The notes under the pieces were generated by a model. It saw only the letters and a program-made list of their open reading frames with translations, was not told where the DNA came from and did no database searches. From an uncultured Chlorobiaceae bacterium (GTDB lineage: Bacteria > Bacteroidota > Chlorobiia > Chlorobiales > Chlorobiaceae): a DNA stretch of 64,000 bases. The number at the start of each line of letters is the position of its first letter. Position 1 is the first letter of the stretch. A program made the position numbers and the translations under genes. Of the stretch, positions 18,308-25,790 are shown in pieces. The stretch lies in NCBI GenBank assembly GCA_903994455.1, contig CAJEXI010000006.1, positions 1 through 64,000 on the forward strand, given 5' to 3'.

Positions 18308-18451
18308 ATTTTTCAGAGTGTGGCGGTTGCATTGGTTGTTGGTTGTTTTGAAAGAGAGCAAATCGGTCTACAAAACTTCTATGCTGTCAAAATAAACGTG
18401 GATCAGATTTTCAAGCAGTTGTCTCCAGGAACCGAAGTGAAATCAATCTGA
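18284..18451 (+). pseudogene. Chimeric Res-Mod mini-ORF
   Basis: A 55-codon frame starts exactly like res (MKFKFKVQ), runs through a degraded stretch still resembling the res N-terminus (SVAVALVVGCF against DSVVDCF), then joins the last 23 codons of mod (AVKINVDQIFKQLSPGTEV) and stops at the mod stop. It is the scar of a recombination that joined a res start to a mod end. It may be translated, since it has the res start context and an intact frame, but no activity is expected. Confidence 0.8.
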
Positions 18452-18469
18452 GGAGACGATGATGGATCA
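18381..18469 (+). repeat. Direct repeat A2: duplicated mod 3' end
   Basis: Second copy of 16402-16490 (four mismatches in 89 nt). It includes the mod stop, GAGGAG and the ATGATGGATCA that begins yhcG. Confidence 0.93.
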
Positions 18470-19652
18470 GAAAATGACAATCGGCGGAACCCTCTTTGAT
18501 CGAGTTGTCCAGATTCTTGAACAGGCTCGCTCCAATGTGGTGCAGTCAGTCAATACCAATATGGTCACGGCTTATTGGCTGATTGGCCGGGAAATAGTTG
18601 TAGAGATACAGGGTGGTGAAGAACGAGCAGAATACGGCAAAAAGGTCATTGAAACACTGTCATTACAACTGACCGAGCAATATGGAAAAGGCTTTTCTGC
18701 TCAGACTTTATGGAATTTTCGGCAATTTTACCAAGTCTATGCCAAGCGTCTCAACATTCTCTCCCCGACGGGAAGAGAATTCGCTGGCATATCAAAACTC
18801 TCCCTGCCAGGAAGAGAATCGCAGGGCGTTCAAAACCCTCATGAGGAACGCCGTGGATTGCAACAAGGTTTTTCACCACAACTTTCATGGTCGCACTACC
18901 GTGCTCTGATGAGAGTATCGAGACCCGCAGCTCGGGAATTTTATGAGCGGGAAGCCATTGAGTGTGGCTGGAGTAAAACGCAACTGGAGCGGCAGATACA
19001 AACCTCCTATTATGAGCGGATTATTGCTCATCATGGAGAACAAGGGCTGCTGGTGCCTGATCGCGAACGGTTGGCTGGTGAACAACTCACTCCGATTGAC
19101 GTGCTGAAATCGCCCATGGTGCTTGAGTTTCTTAATCTGCCGGATGACCCAAATCTGCATGAAAGCAAACTGAAGCAGGCCATTATTCGGAACCTGCAAC
19201 TCTTTCTGCTGGAACTGGGTAAAGGATTTTCCTTTGTTGCCCGCCAAAAACATATCCGATTTGACGACGATGATTTTTATGTGGATCTGGTCTTTTACAA
19301 CTTTATGCTGAAATGCTTTTTATTGATTAACCTGAAACTGGGCAAACTTACCCATCAGGATGTTGGGCAGATGGATGGCTATGTGCGCTTGTTTGAAGAC
19401 CAGTTTAAAGTGCTGGGCGATAATCCAACCATTGGTCTGATTCTTTGCTCCGACAAACGTGAGGCAGTCGCCAAATATTCAGTTTTGCACGAAAGCAAAC
19501 AGATATTTGCCTCGAAATACCTCAAATTCCTCCCGACGGAAGAGGAGCTGAAGCTGGAAATTGAAAAGGAACGGAGACTGATTGAAGCGAATATGGCTGA
19601 CCGGAAAGGCCTCTTGTCATTCGATGAAAACAGTGTGCCGAATGCAGAATAA
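18459..19652 (+). CDS. YhcG-type PD-(D/E)XK nuclease (DUF1016)
   Basis: The 397-residue product matches YhcG/DUF1016. The N-terminal domain has MVTAYWLIGREIVVEIQGG and GKGFSAQTLWNFRQFYQ. The C-terminal nuclease-like domain has LELGKGFSFVARQKHIRFD, DDFYVDLVFYN with D and hydrophobic strand, FLLINLKLGKLTHQDVGQMD (the K of the motif) and NPTIGLILCSDKREA. A ~35-residue stretch after RLNILS (SPTGREFAGISKL to RRGLQQG) is absent from typical relatives and contains a DNA-level repeat. The start lies in repeat A2 and the last residues (NAE, stop) in repeat B2. It is a second cargo gene between mod and res. Substrate unknown. Confidence 0.85.
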   Translation: MMDQKMTIGGTLFDRVVQILEQARSNVVQSVNTNMVTAYWLIGREIVVEIQGGEERAEYGKKVIETLSLQLTEQYGKGFSAQTLWNFRQFYQVYAKRLNILSPTGREFAGISKLSLPGRESQGVQNPHEERRGLQQGFSPQLSWSHYRALMRVSRPAAREFYEREAIECGWSKTQLERQIQTSYYERIIAHHGEQGLLVPDRERLAGEQLTPIDVLKSPMVLEFLNLPDDPNLHESKLKQAIIRNLQLFLLELGKGFSFVARQKHIRFDDDDFYVDLVFYNFMLKCFLLINLKLGKLTHQDVGQMDGYVRLFEDQFKVLGDNPTIGLILCSDKREAVAKYSVLHESKQIFASKYLKFLPTEEELKLEIEKERRLIEANMADRKGLLSFDENSVPNAE

Positions 19653-19806
19653 AACAGCTCATTTGCAGAATAAATGCAGAATAAACTAACAGTAAATTTA
19701 TTCTAAAAAACATCTTACGCAAGCACACCCCTCTTGAGGCTTGCAGAAAAGAATGCAGAAAGAACTCCAAGGATAACGGTCTATGAAATTCAAGTTTAAA
19801 GTTCAG
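19640..19806 (+). repeat. Direct repeat B2: yhcG end, intergenic segment and res start
   Basis: 167-nt copy of 18141-18307. This is the functional copy, because the intact res gene continues from it. It carries the yhcG stop, the GCAGAATAAA units, the GCAAGC/GCTTGC hairpin and the res ribosome site region. Confidence 0.92.
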
Positions 19807-22800
19807 CCCTATCAAACCAACGCGGTTGATTCCGTTGTTGACTGTTTTGACGGGCAGGTCAGCACGCAGCACAACACCTATACCATCGACCCTGGCAAGG
19901 CACCTATGCCATTGGAATTCACCGGGTTTAAAAATGCTGATCTCCTTTTGACCGAGTCGCAACTGAAGGAGAACATTCGCGAGGTTCAGCAGCGCCAGAA
20001 CCTTCCTTTGTCTGAGGCATTGATTTCCAGCGCAAAGTGCAGGGTAAACCTTGATATCGAAATGGAGACCGGTACGGGTAAAACCTACTGTTATATCAAG
20101 ACCATCTTTGAGTTGAACAAGCTCTATGGGTGGAGCAAGTTTATTGTTGTGGTACCGAGTATTGCCATTCGTGAAGGAGTCTATAAATCACTGGAGATCA
20201 CGTCCGACCATTTTACCGAAAGCTTTGGCAAGAAAGTTCGATTCTTCATCTACAACTCAAAGCAGTTACATCATATCGAAAGTTTTTCGTCTGATGCAGG
20301 CATCAATATTATGATCATCAATATTCAGGCTTTCAATTCAAAAGGGTCTGATGCAAGGCGTATTTATGGTACTCCCAAAAAGAATGCTCGGGGTGTGACT
20401 GAAATGGTAGGTCTTGATGATTTCCAGTCGCGCAGACCGATTGATGTTATCAGCAGCAACAGGCCTATTCTCATACTTGATGAACCCCAAAAAATGGGAG
20501 GCGACAAAACAGTCGATTCTTTGCAGGATTTCAAACCACTGTTGATTCTGCGTTACTCGGCTACCCATCGTATCAATCATAACAAGGTTCACCGGCTTGA
20601 TGCACTGGATGCCTATAACCAGAAGCTGGTCAAAAAGATAACGGTTCGTGGCATAACGGTAAAGGGGCTTGCGGGTACGAATGCCTATCTCTATCTGGAG
20701 TCTATCGAAATATCGCGGAGCGCACCTTTGGCTCGAATCGAGATGGAGGTAAGGCAAGGAAACGGGATCAAGCGGGTTGTGAAACGGCTTGAAAAGGGGC
20801 GCGACCTGTTTGTGGAATCTGGCGAGCTTGATCAGTATCGAGGCTTTGTTCTGTCAGAGATTAATGCCATCACTGATACCGTTGAATTTAGTAATGGCCA
20901 TCTCTTGAGCGCTGGTGACGCGACCGGGGACGTTAACGAATCGACCATCCGCCGCATTCAGATCAGGGAGACTATCAAGGCTCATCTTGATAAAGAGAAG
21001 CTGCTTTTTGCTCAAGGCATCAAAGTGCTTTCGCTCTTTTTCATCGATGAGGTGGCGAAGTACCGTGACTACAGCCAGGCCGACGAAAAGGGCGAGTATG
21101 CACGCATTTTTGAGGAGGAGTACGAACAGCTCAGGGCTGAGTATCTTGGGGAACTGGCTTTGGATAATGTGCCTTATCGGAAATATCTTGAAAGCGATAT
21201 GCCTGATAAGGTACATGAGGGATATTTCTCCATTGACAAAAACAAGCGACAGGTTAATCCTGAGACCAAGCTTGTTAAAGATGAAGAGACCGGAACTAAA
21301 ACAGCGATCTCTGATGATGTGGATGCTTATGACCTGATTCTGAAAAAAAAGGAGCGGCTGCTCTCATTTGAAGAGCCGGTCAGGTTCATCTTCTCGCATT
21401 CAGCGCTGCGGGAAGGGTGGGACAATCCGAATGTTTTTGTTATCTGCATGTTGAAGTACAGTGATAACACCATTTCCCGTCGTCAGGAGGTGGGTCGTGG
21501 CCTGCGACTCTCCGTTAACCAGAATGGTGACAGAATGGACCATCCGGCAACCGTGCACGATATTAATGTCTTAACGGTGGTTACGAGTGAAAGCTATACG
21601 GAGTTTGTGACCAACTTGCAGAAGGAGATCAGCAATGCACTCTCTGCCCGTCCGAGAAAAGCCGATGAGGACTATTTCACAGGGAAAATTATTCAGACCG
21701 AAACGGGCCCGTTGGAAATTAATCCGATGATGGCAAAGCAAATCTACAGATACCTGCTCAAAAACGATTACACCGATCATGCCGACAGGATAGCTCTTGC
21801 CTACCACACCGCCAAGGTTGACGGTACTTTGGCTCCGCTACCTCCAGAGCTTGCCTCTCAGGCCGAGCAGATTTACAGGCTGATTGACAGCGTCTTTAGT
21901 GAGTCTCAATTACCCCAGGTGGGAGATGATCGCAAACCAAAGGTTAACCTGCTGAACGATAACTTCAGGAAGAAGGAGTTCAGGGATCTCTGGAACCGTA
22001 TCAACCACAAGGCAATCTACCGGGTGGAGTTTGACTCGGCGGAACTGGTTCGCAATTGTATCCGTACTTTGGACAAGGAGCTGCGGGTCAGTCCGCTCCA
22101 GTACACCATCCACGCTGGCACTCAAAAAGAGCAGATTACCGATATCCAGCTCCAGAGTGGCGAGGGTTTCAAGCTTGAAGAGACTACGGTTGAGAGCAAT
22201 AAAGTTTCAATTCACTCGATGGTCAAGTACGACCTTTTGGGCAAGCTTGCTGGCAATACAGAGTTGACCCGCAAGAGTATTGCTGAAATTCTCAGGGGTA
22301 TCCACCCTGCTGTTTTCAAGCAGTTCCGGGAAAATCCGGAACATTTCATAGCTGAAGCTACCCGCCTGATCAAAGAGCAAAAAGCCACGATTATCATTGA
22401 GCGGTTGAGCTATGATGAAATTGCCGACCGGCACGATATTGAAATCTTTACCACTGGCCAGAGCAAGCAAGACTTCTCAAAGGCAAGTGAAAAGCTGAGG
22501 AACCACATCTACGATTATGTAGTCACGGACTCAAAAATTGAAAAAGCTTTTGTGCATGAGCTTGATACCAGCACTGAGGTCGTTGTTTACGCAAAACTGC
22601 CTCGCGGGTTCCTCGTTCCAACCCCGGTCGGCGACTACAATCCGGACTGGGCAATCTCTTTTAAAGAGGGCACTGTCAAACATATCTACTTTGTGGCGGA
22701 GACCAAAGGCTCAATGTCGAGCATGGAGCTGCGAGCCATTGAAGCGACGAAAATCGAGTGTGCACGGAAATTCTTTGAGGAGATCAATCAGAAGGTTGAA

Positions 22801-22872
22801 CCGGATAAGGTCAAGTATGATGTTGTGACTGATTTTGGGAAGCTGATGGAGGTTGTGGGGGGACGGGGATGA
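19783..22872 (+). CDS. res: Type III-like restriction enzyme subunit (Res)
   Basis: The 1029-residue protein has an SF2 helicase core with Walker [12 protein letters not shown] (about 94-104), a DEPQ box at 233-236, [20 protein letters not shown], and [18 protein letters not shown] (motif VI). A C-terminal PD-(D/E)XK nuclease has D955 in YNPDWAISF and E973, K975 in VAETKGS. This is the standard Res design: DNA translocation and cleavage between unmethylated sites with Mod. It probably belongs to one unit with mod, but is now 3.3 kb away because two cargo genes sit between. The start is identical to that of the remnant at 18284. Confidence 0.94.
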   Translation: MKFKFKVQPYQTNAVDSVVDCFDGQVSTQHNTYTIDPGKAPMPLEFTGFKNADLLLTESQLKENIREVQQRQNLPLSEALISSAKCRVNLDIEMETGTGKTYCYIKTIFELNKLYGWSKFIVVVPSIAIREGVYKSLEITSDHFTESFGKKVRFFIYNSKQLHHIESFSSDAGINIMIINIQAFNSKGSDARRIYGTPKKNARGVTEMVGLDDFQSRRPIDVISSNRPILILDEPQKMGGDKTVDSLQDFKPLLILRYSATHRINHNKVHRLDALDAYNQKLVKKITVRGITVKGLAGTNAYLYLESIEISRSAPLARIEMEVRQGNGIKRVVKRLEKGRDLFVESGELDQYRGFVLSEINAITDTVEFSNGHLLSAGDATGDVNESTIRRIQIRETIKAHLDKEKLLFAQGIKVLSLFFIDEVAKYRDYSQADEKGEYARIFEEEYEQLRAEYLGELALDNVPYRKYLESDMPDKVHEGYFSIDKNKRQVNPETKLVKDEETGTKTAISDDVDAYDLILKKKERLLSFEEPVRFIFSHSALREGWDNPNVFVICMLKYSDNTISRRQEVGRGLRLSVNQNGDRMDHPATVHDINVLTVVTSESYTEFVTNLQKEISNALSARPRKADEDYFTGKIIQTETGPLEINPMMAKQIYRYLLKNDYTDHADRIALAYHTAKVDGTLAPLPPELASQAEQIYRLIDSVFSESQLPQVGDDRKPKVNLLNDNFRKKEFRDLWNRINHKAIYRVEFDSAELVRNCIRTLDKELRVSPLQYTIHAGTQKEQITDIQLQSGEGFKLEETTVESNKVSIHSMVKYDLLGKLAGNTELTRKSIAEILRGIHPAVFKQFRENPEHFIAEATRLIKEQKATIIIERLSYDEIADRHDIEIFTTGQSKQDFSKASEKLRNHIYDYVVTDSKIEKAFVHELDTSTEVVVYAKLPRGFLVPTPVGDYNPDWAISFKEGTVKHIYFVAETKGSMSSMELRAIEATKIECARKFFEEINQKVEPDKVKYDVVTDFGKLMEVVGGRG

Positions 22873-22988
22873 GTATGACCCTTTATATTAAGCTATCAAC
22901 AGAAATTGACTCCGTAATAAAACAAAGCCAGATATGCAGGAGTCATGCGGAAATAACTCGGGATAACGGAATGACTTGTTGTTGAACA

Positions 22989-23142
22989 CTTATAGGGAAT
23001 GGATTTGATCTGTATCATAACATGCAGACGAGCCTTGCTGATTTCCGAGCGTTTACTGAAAGAAATGCACGTGGTATCTATCAATGCTATTGACAGATAT
23101 GTACCGATTGATACAATCTGGGCAGACATTGAATTAGCCTTT
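22989..23142 (+). pseudogene. AbiH-family abortive infection gene, N-terminal remnant
   Basis: LIGNGFDLYHNMQTSLADFR (from 22989) is the hallmark N-terminus of AbiH proteins. It ends at TGA 23091; after a frame change RYVPIDTIWADIELAF (23095-23142) resembles the following W-x-D-x-E block. The rest of the gene is absent. A 38-codon frame overlapping the res stop (22869-22985) precedes it and has no recognisable content. This is a decayed phage-resistance gene. Confidence 0.65.
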
Positions 23143-23245
23143 GCTATTTGGATGTCGATTGTAATTATTGATGATAAAACGCATTTTTATCAGTAAATTT
23201 GAAACCACCTTACGCCAGGCGGACAGACGAAAACGGAACGACATC

Positions 23246-23545
23246 ATGAAGCCTTTACCCATTACGCCAGACATTTTAAATGTGGCACGCCGGGTCGTAT
23301 GGTTCAAGACACCGGAAGAAGAGCTTGCTGATCCAGTACATTTTCTGGCGCATGTTATGACTTTTGGTACTCCTGAAGATTTAAAGGCGCGGCAAGGTAT
23401 TGTGGGTAATGACGAATTCAGTGAGGTTTTGGAACATGCTCCACCTGGTGTTTTTGATGTGCGTTCTTGGGCATACTGGCACCTGAGATGTGGACGGCAA
23501 CCTGTCCCGCCGTTGCCGACCCGTGCCAAACTTATGTCATTGTGA
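23246..23545 (+). CDS. Conserved hypothetical protein, possible orphan antitoxin
   Basis: From ATG 23246 the product has 99 residues: MKPLPITPDILNVARRVVWF, then ADPVHFLAHVMTFGTPEDL and APPGVFDVRSWAYWHLRCGR. I recall proteins of this form encoded just upstream of AbiEii-type nucleotidyltransferase toxins, as a likely antitoxin. That is from memory and not checked. No such toxin follows here: the next gene is on the other strand. The open frame reaches back to 23168, but the conserved start is the internal ATG. If the family reading is right, it is an orphan. Confidence 0.55.
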   Translation: MKPLPITPDILNVARRVVWFKTPEEELADPVHFLAHVMTFGTPEDLKARQGIVGNDEFSEVLEHAPPGVFDVRSWAYWHLRCGRQPVPPLPTRAKLMSL

Positions 23546-23604
23546 TAATGTTCGTTCGTTTCCAGTTGATGCTCAAGGCATACTGATTTACCCATTGATG
23601 ATTG

Positions 23605-23919
23605 TCAATTTCTGCTATTGACCTGGGCATCTATAACAAGGTTCATCTGTTCCTTTAAAATGCTCAATCGTTCAGCCGCCTCTGGATCGCCTAATGCTCC
23701 CTGCAGCCTCAAGACCGCGCTTTTCGCATAAAAACCACCTTTCGGCTCCAACTGGATGCGCTTTTCAGTTACTCCGATTTCAATGCTGGCAATTTCTACA
23801 ACTTCCATAATCTCTTCTGAAAGTGTCGGGTCTTTTCTCATCATTTTTAACGCGTTATAGGCCTCTTTGAACTGCCCGGCCTCAATCTGCTCAATAATGT
23901 TTTGTAGTTGTGTGTTCAT
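23605..23919 (-). CDS. Small hypothetical helical protein
   Basis: I do not recognise this 104-residue protein (MNTQLQNIIEQIEAGQFKEA; start at 23919, though the frame is open to 23952). It is predicted all-helical and acidic-amphipathic, without signal peptide or membrane segment, with a repeat-like helix pair (FKEAYNALKMMRKDPTLSEE). It is the only minus-strand gene in the first 32 kb and stands alone between two toxin-antitoxin-like loci. An AGAAGGA sequence lies 15 nt upstream of the chosen start, rather far. It could be a solitary immunity or antitoxin-like gene, but nothing proves that. Confidence 0.5.
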   Translation of the reverse strand: MNTQLQNIIEQIEAGQFKEAYNALKMMRKDPTLSEEIMEVVEIASIEIGVTEKRIQLEPKGGFYAKSAVLRLQGALGDPEAAERLSILKEQMNLVIDAQVNSRN

Positions 23920-24112
23920 GGTTTTATTGATTTTTTCCTTCTGAACTCTCATTTATAAGTGATTATGGGCTTTTGTCGGGTACTTTATTCTGCCTGGTCA
24001 TGCCTCGATAATTTTTATCTGCACGAAAGATAGCGCTGATAACACAGGAAAAAAAGAATCATCCAAATTTTTGGATCCTTCAGTCAATTGAGATTTCCTT
24101 CTTGCTTTCACT

Positions 24113-24146
24113 AAAAAGATGGTTATCATTGATGACTATCTTTTTT
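24113..24146. promoter_or_regulatory. Imperfect palindrome, likely VapB/VapBC operator
   Basis: A 34-nt dyad runs from AAAAAGATGGTTATC to GATGACTATCTTTTTT. The arms match except at two positions, and it lies 19 nt upstream of the vapB start. VapBC complexes normally bind such palindromes to repress their own operon. Inferred from position and symmetry only. Confidence 0.5.
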
Positions 24147-24165
24147 AAAAGGACAAGGGGGGAGT

Positions 24166-24399
24166 ATGGATACTGCACGCATTTTTCCATCCGGTCGGAG
24201 TCAGGCCGTCCGTTTACCAAAGGAGTACCGGTTTAAAGGCAAGGATGTTATGATCAAACATTTTGGTAATGGGGTGTTGCTGTTGCCGATTGATACATCG
24301 TGGACAATGCTTGAAGCCTCTTTGCAGGAGTTTGAACCTGGTTTTATCCTGAAGAGAGAACAACCTGAAGAGCAGCGACGGGAGGAGATCGTTCCGTGA
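24166..24399 (+). CDS. vapB: VapB-type antitoxin (AbrB/MazE-like fold)
   Basis: The 77-residue protein starts MDTARIFPSGRSQAVRLPKE, the classic swapped-hairpin DNA-binding motif of VapB antitoxins, followed by VMIKHFGNGVLLLP. The C-terminal part (SWTMLEASLQEFEPGF) would wrap the toxin. A strong GGGGGGAG ribosome site precedes the ATG. The stop overlaps the vapC GTG (GTGA), as usual in these pairs. It neutralises VapC and represses the operon, probably through the palindrome at 24113-24146. Confidence 0.9.
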   Translation: MDTARIFPSGRSQAVRLPKEYRFKGKDVMIKHFGNGVLLLPIDTSWTMLEASLQEFEPGFILKREQPEEQRREEIVP

Positions 24400-24794
24400 G
24401 CTACCTTCTCGATACCGATATCTGCATCTACATCATCAATGCACGACCACCGCATGTTCTGGAACGGTTCAGGCGGGTGAGCATTGGCGATGTCGGTATT
24501 TCAAGCATTACAGCCGCTGAGCTGGCTTTTGGCGTTATAAAAAGCGGTTCCGAAAGAAATCGTCGTGCTCTTGAAATGTTTTTCGCGTCACTCGAACTCT
24601 TTCCTTTTGATGCAACAGCAATCTGGCATTATGGTGAAATACGAAGTGGCCTTGAAAAACGGGGAAAAACAATCGGAGCACTTGATACCATGATTGCTGC
24701 TCACGCGAAGGCACTGAATGCAGTGCTGGTCACCAATAACGGTAGAGAATTCAGTCGGGTAGAGGGATTGATCATTGAAAATTGGGCTGAATGA
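24396..24794 (+). CDS. vapC: VapC-type PIN-domain ribonuclease toxin
   Basis: The 132-residue PIN domain has the acidic residues at expected places: SYLLDTDICIYII (first Asp), ITAAELAFGV (Glu), and GALDTMIAAHAKALNAVLVT with the third Asp, followed by TNNGREFSRVEGL. VapC toxins cut RNA, often initiator tRNA or rRNA; the target here is unknown. The GTG start overlaps the vapB stop. The gene is intact and ends 2 nt before a broken duplicate of the recB 5' end. Confidence 0.9.
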   Translation: MSYLLDTDICIYIINARPPHVLERFRRVSIGDVGISSITAAELAFGVIKSGSERNRRALEMFFASLELFPFDATAIWHYGEIRSGLEKRGKTIGALDTMIAAHAKALNAVLVTNNGREFSRVEGLIIENWAE

Positions 24795-24795
24795 G

Positions 24796-24999
24796 GTGAG
24801 AACACTGAACCACATCACTGTCGCACTCTCCGGCATTAACCTCATTGAGGCAAGTGCCGGGACGGGGAAGACCTACGCCATTGCGTTGCTCTATCTGCGG
24901 CTGTTGGTGGAGCAGGAGCTGTTGCCGGAACAGAGCCGCCTTGCTCCGATTTTTCTGGATTGTCAGTTTTTGACGAGACTGATAAACAGAGGAACTTGA
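24796..24999 (+). pseudogene. Truncated duplicate of the recB 5' end
   Basis: Residues LNHITVALSGINLIEASAGT onward, through the Walker A GTGKTYAIALLYLRLLV to LLPEQ, repeat the first ~45 residues of the intact recB at 25791. DNA similarity runs over about 24805-24935 against 25798-25928 with scattered substitutions, then stops abruptly; a stop follows at 24997. It is a dead fragment between vapC and brnT. Confidence 0.88.
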
Positions 25000-25056
25000 T
25001 AAATTAAGAGTTGCATTTGTATATGCAAAATGATATGTTTTTCTTATTGAGAACAA

Positions 25057-25350
25057 ATGAAATTTGATGGATTCGAGTGGGACAGCGGTAATAGCGCTAA
25101 ATGTCAAAAGCATGGGGTTTCGATTGCTGAAATCGAAAGCCTGTTTTTAGGCACACCGTTATTGGCCTCGGACGTTCTTCATTCGAGCAAAGAACAGAGA
25201 TTCCGTGCTGTAGGGCGGACAATCAAAAAGCGTTATTTGTTTATCGTTTTTACGTTGAGGAACAAAGGCGAAACGCTCCTGATCAGACCAATTAGTGCGC
25301 GGTATATGCACACAAAAGAGATAAAAGCTCATGAAAAAGAGATTCCCTGA
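25057..25350 (+). CDS. brnT: BrnT-type ribonuclease toxin
   Basis: The 97-residue protein matches BrnT: FDGFEWDSGNSAKCQKHGVS, IESLFLGTPLL, then RFRAVGRTIKKRYLFIVFTL and LIRPISARYMHTKE, the RelE-like fold with a C-terminal R...R-x-S/A-x-R-Y set. BrnT is an RNase blocked by BrnA. It overlaps brnA by 20 nt. The cassette lies exactly between the broken and the intact copies of the recB 5' end, so it appears to be a recent insertion at this spot. Confidence 0.9.
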   Translation: MKFDGFEWDSGNSAKCQKHGVSIAEIESLFLGTPLLASDVLHSSKEQRFRAVGRTIKKRYLFIVFTLRNKGETLLIRPISARYMHTKEIKAHEKEIP

Positions 25351-25630
25351 TTTCAAGACTGACGACGAAGCCGAAGCTTTCGTAGAGACCGCCGACCTGA
25401 GCGAGTATGATTTTTCAGGCATGGTTCCGGTGCGCTTTGAATTGAAACGCAAGGATACGTCAATCAGTCTCCGTCTACCTGAAGAGTTGTTAGAAGCTGT
25501 GCGCATTAATGCAAAACGCGTTGGCATTCCTTATCAACGCTTCATGCGGTTGGCAATTGAACGAGCAGTGCAGCCTGGTAAATCCCCGCAGCACACGGAC
25601 GGCAGCACCACAAGGGATCAACAGCTTTAG
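25331..25630 (+). CDS. brnA: BrnA-type antitoxin
   Basis: The 99-residue protein has the BrnA arrangement: a toxin-binding N-terminus (FPDFKTDDEAEAFVETADLS, then YDFSGMVPVRFELKR) and a ribbon-helix-helix DNA-binding C-terminus (TSISLRLPEELLEAVRINAK, then GIPYQRFMRLAIERAV). It neutralises BrnT and should autorepress the pair. The start is inside brnT. About 160 nt without a gene separate it from recB. Confidence 0.9.
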   Translation: MKKRFPDFKTDDEAEAFVETADLSEYDFSGMVPVRFELKRKDTSISLRLPEELLEAVRINAKRVGIPYQRFMRLAIERAVQPGKSPQHTDGSTTRDQQL

Positions 25631-25790
25631 GGAGGCACTATGACTCGAAGGTCGAATATCTTTCCGAAATAAAAAAATCGGGCGTTAAGCCGTTTTGCTA
25701 AAGGTCAAAAGTCTTGATATCGTAGCTGGCTGATCTCCTCACAACATTCCCATTTCAACCCATCATCCAGCCTGCCGGGGAAAAGCCATA

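Noticed and set aside
22999-23196. 65-codon frame MDLICIITCRRALLISERLL as a gene
   Set aside because: Its second half is the displaced AbiH block and its first half overlaps the first AbiH block in another frame, so it is a pseudogene artefact.
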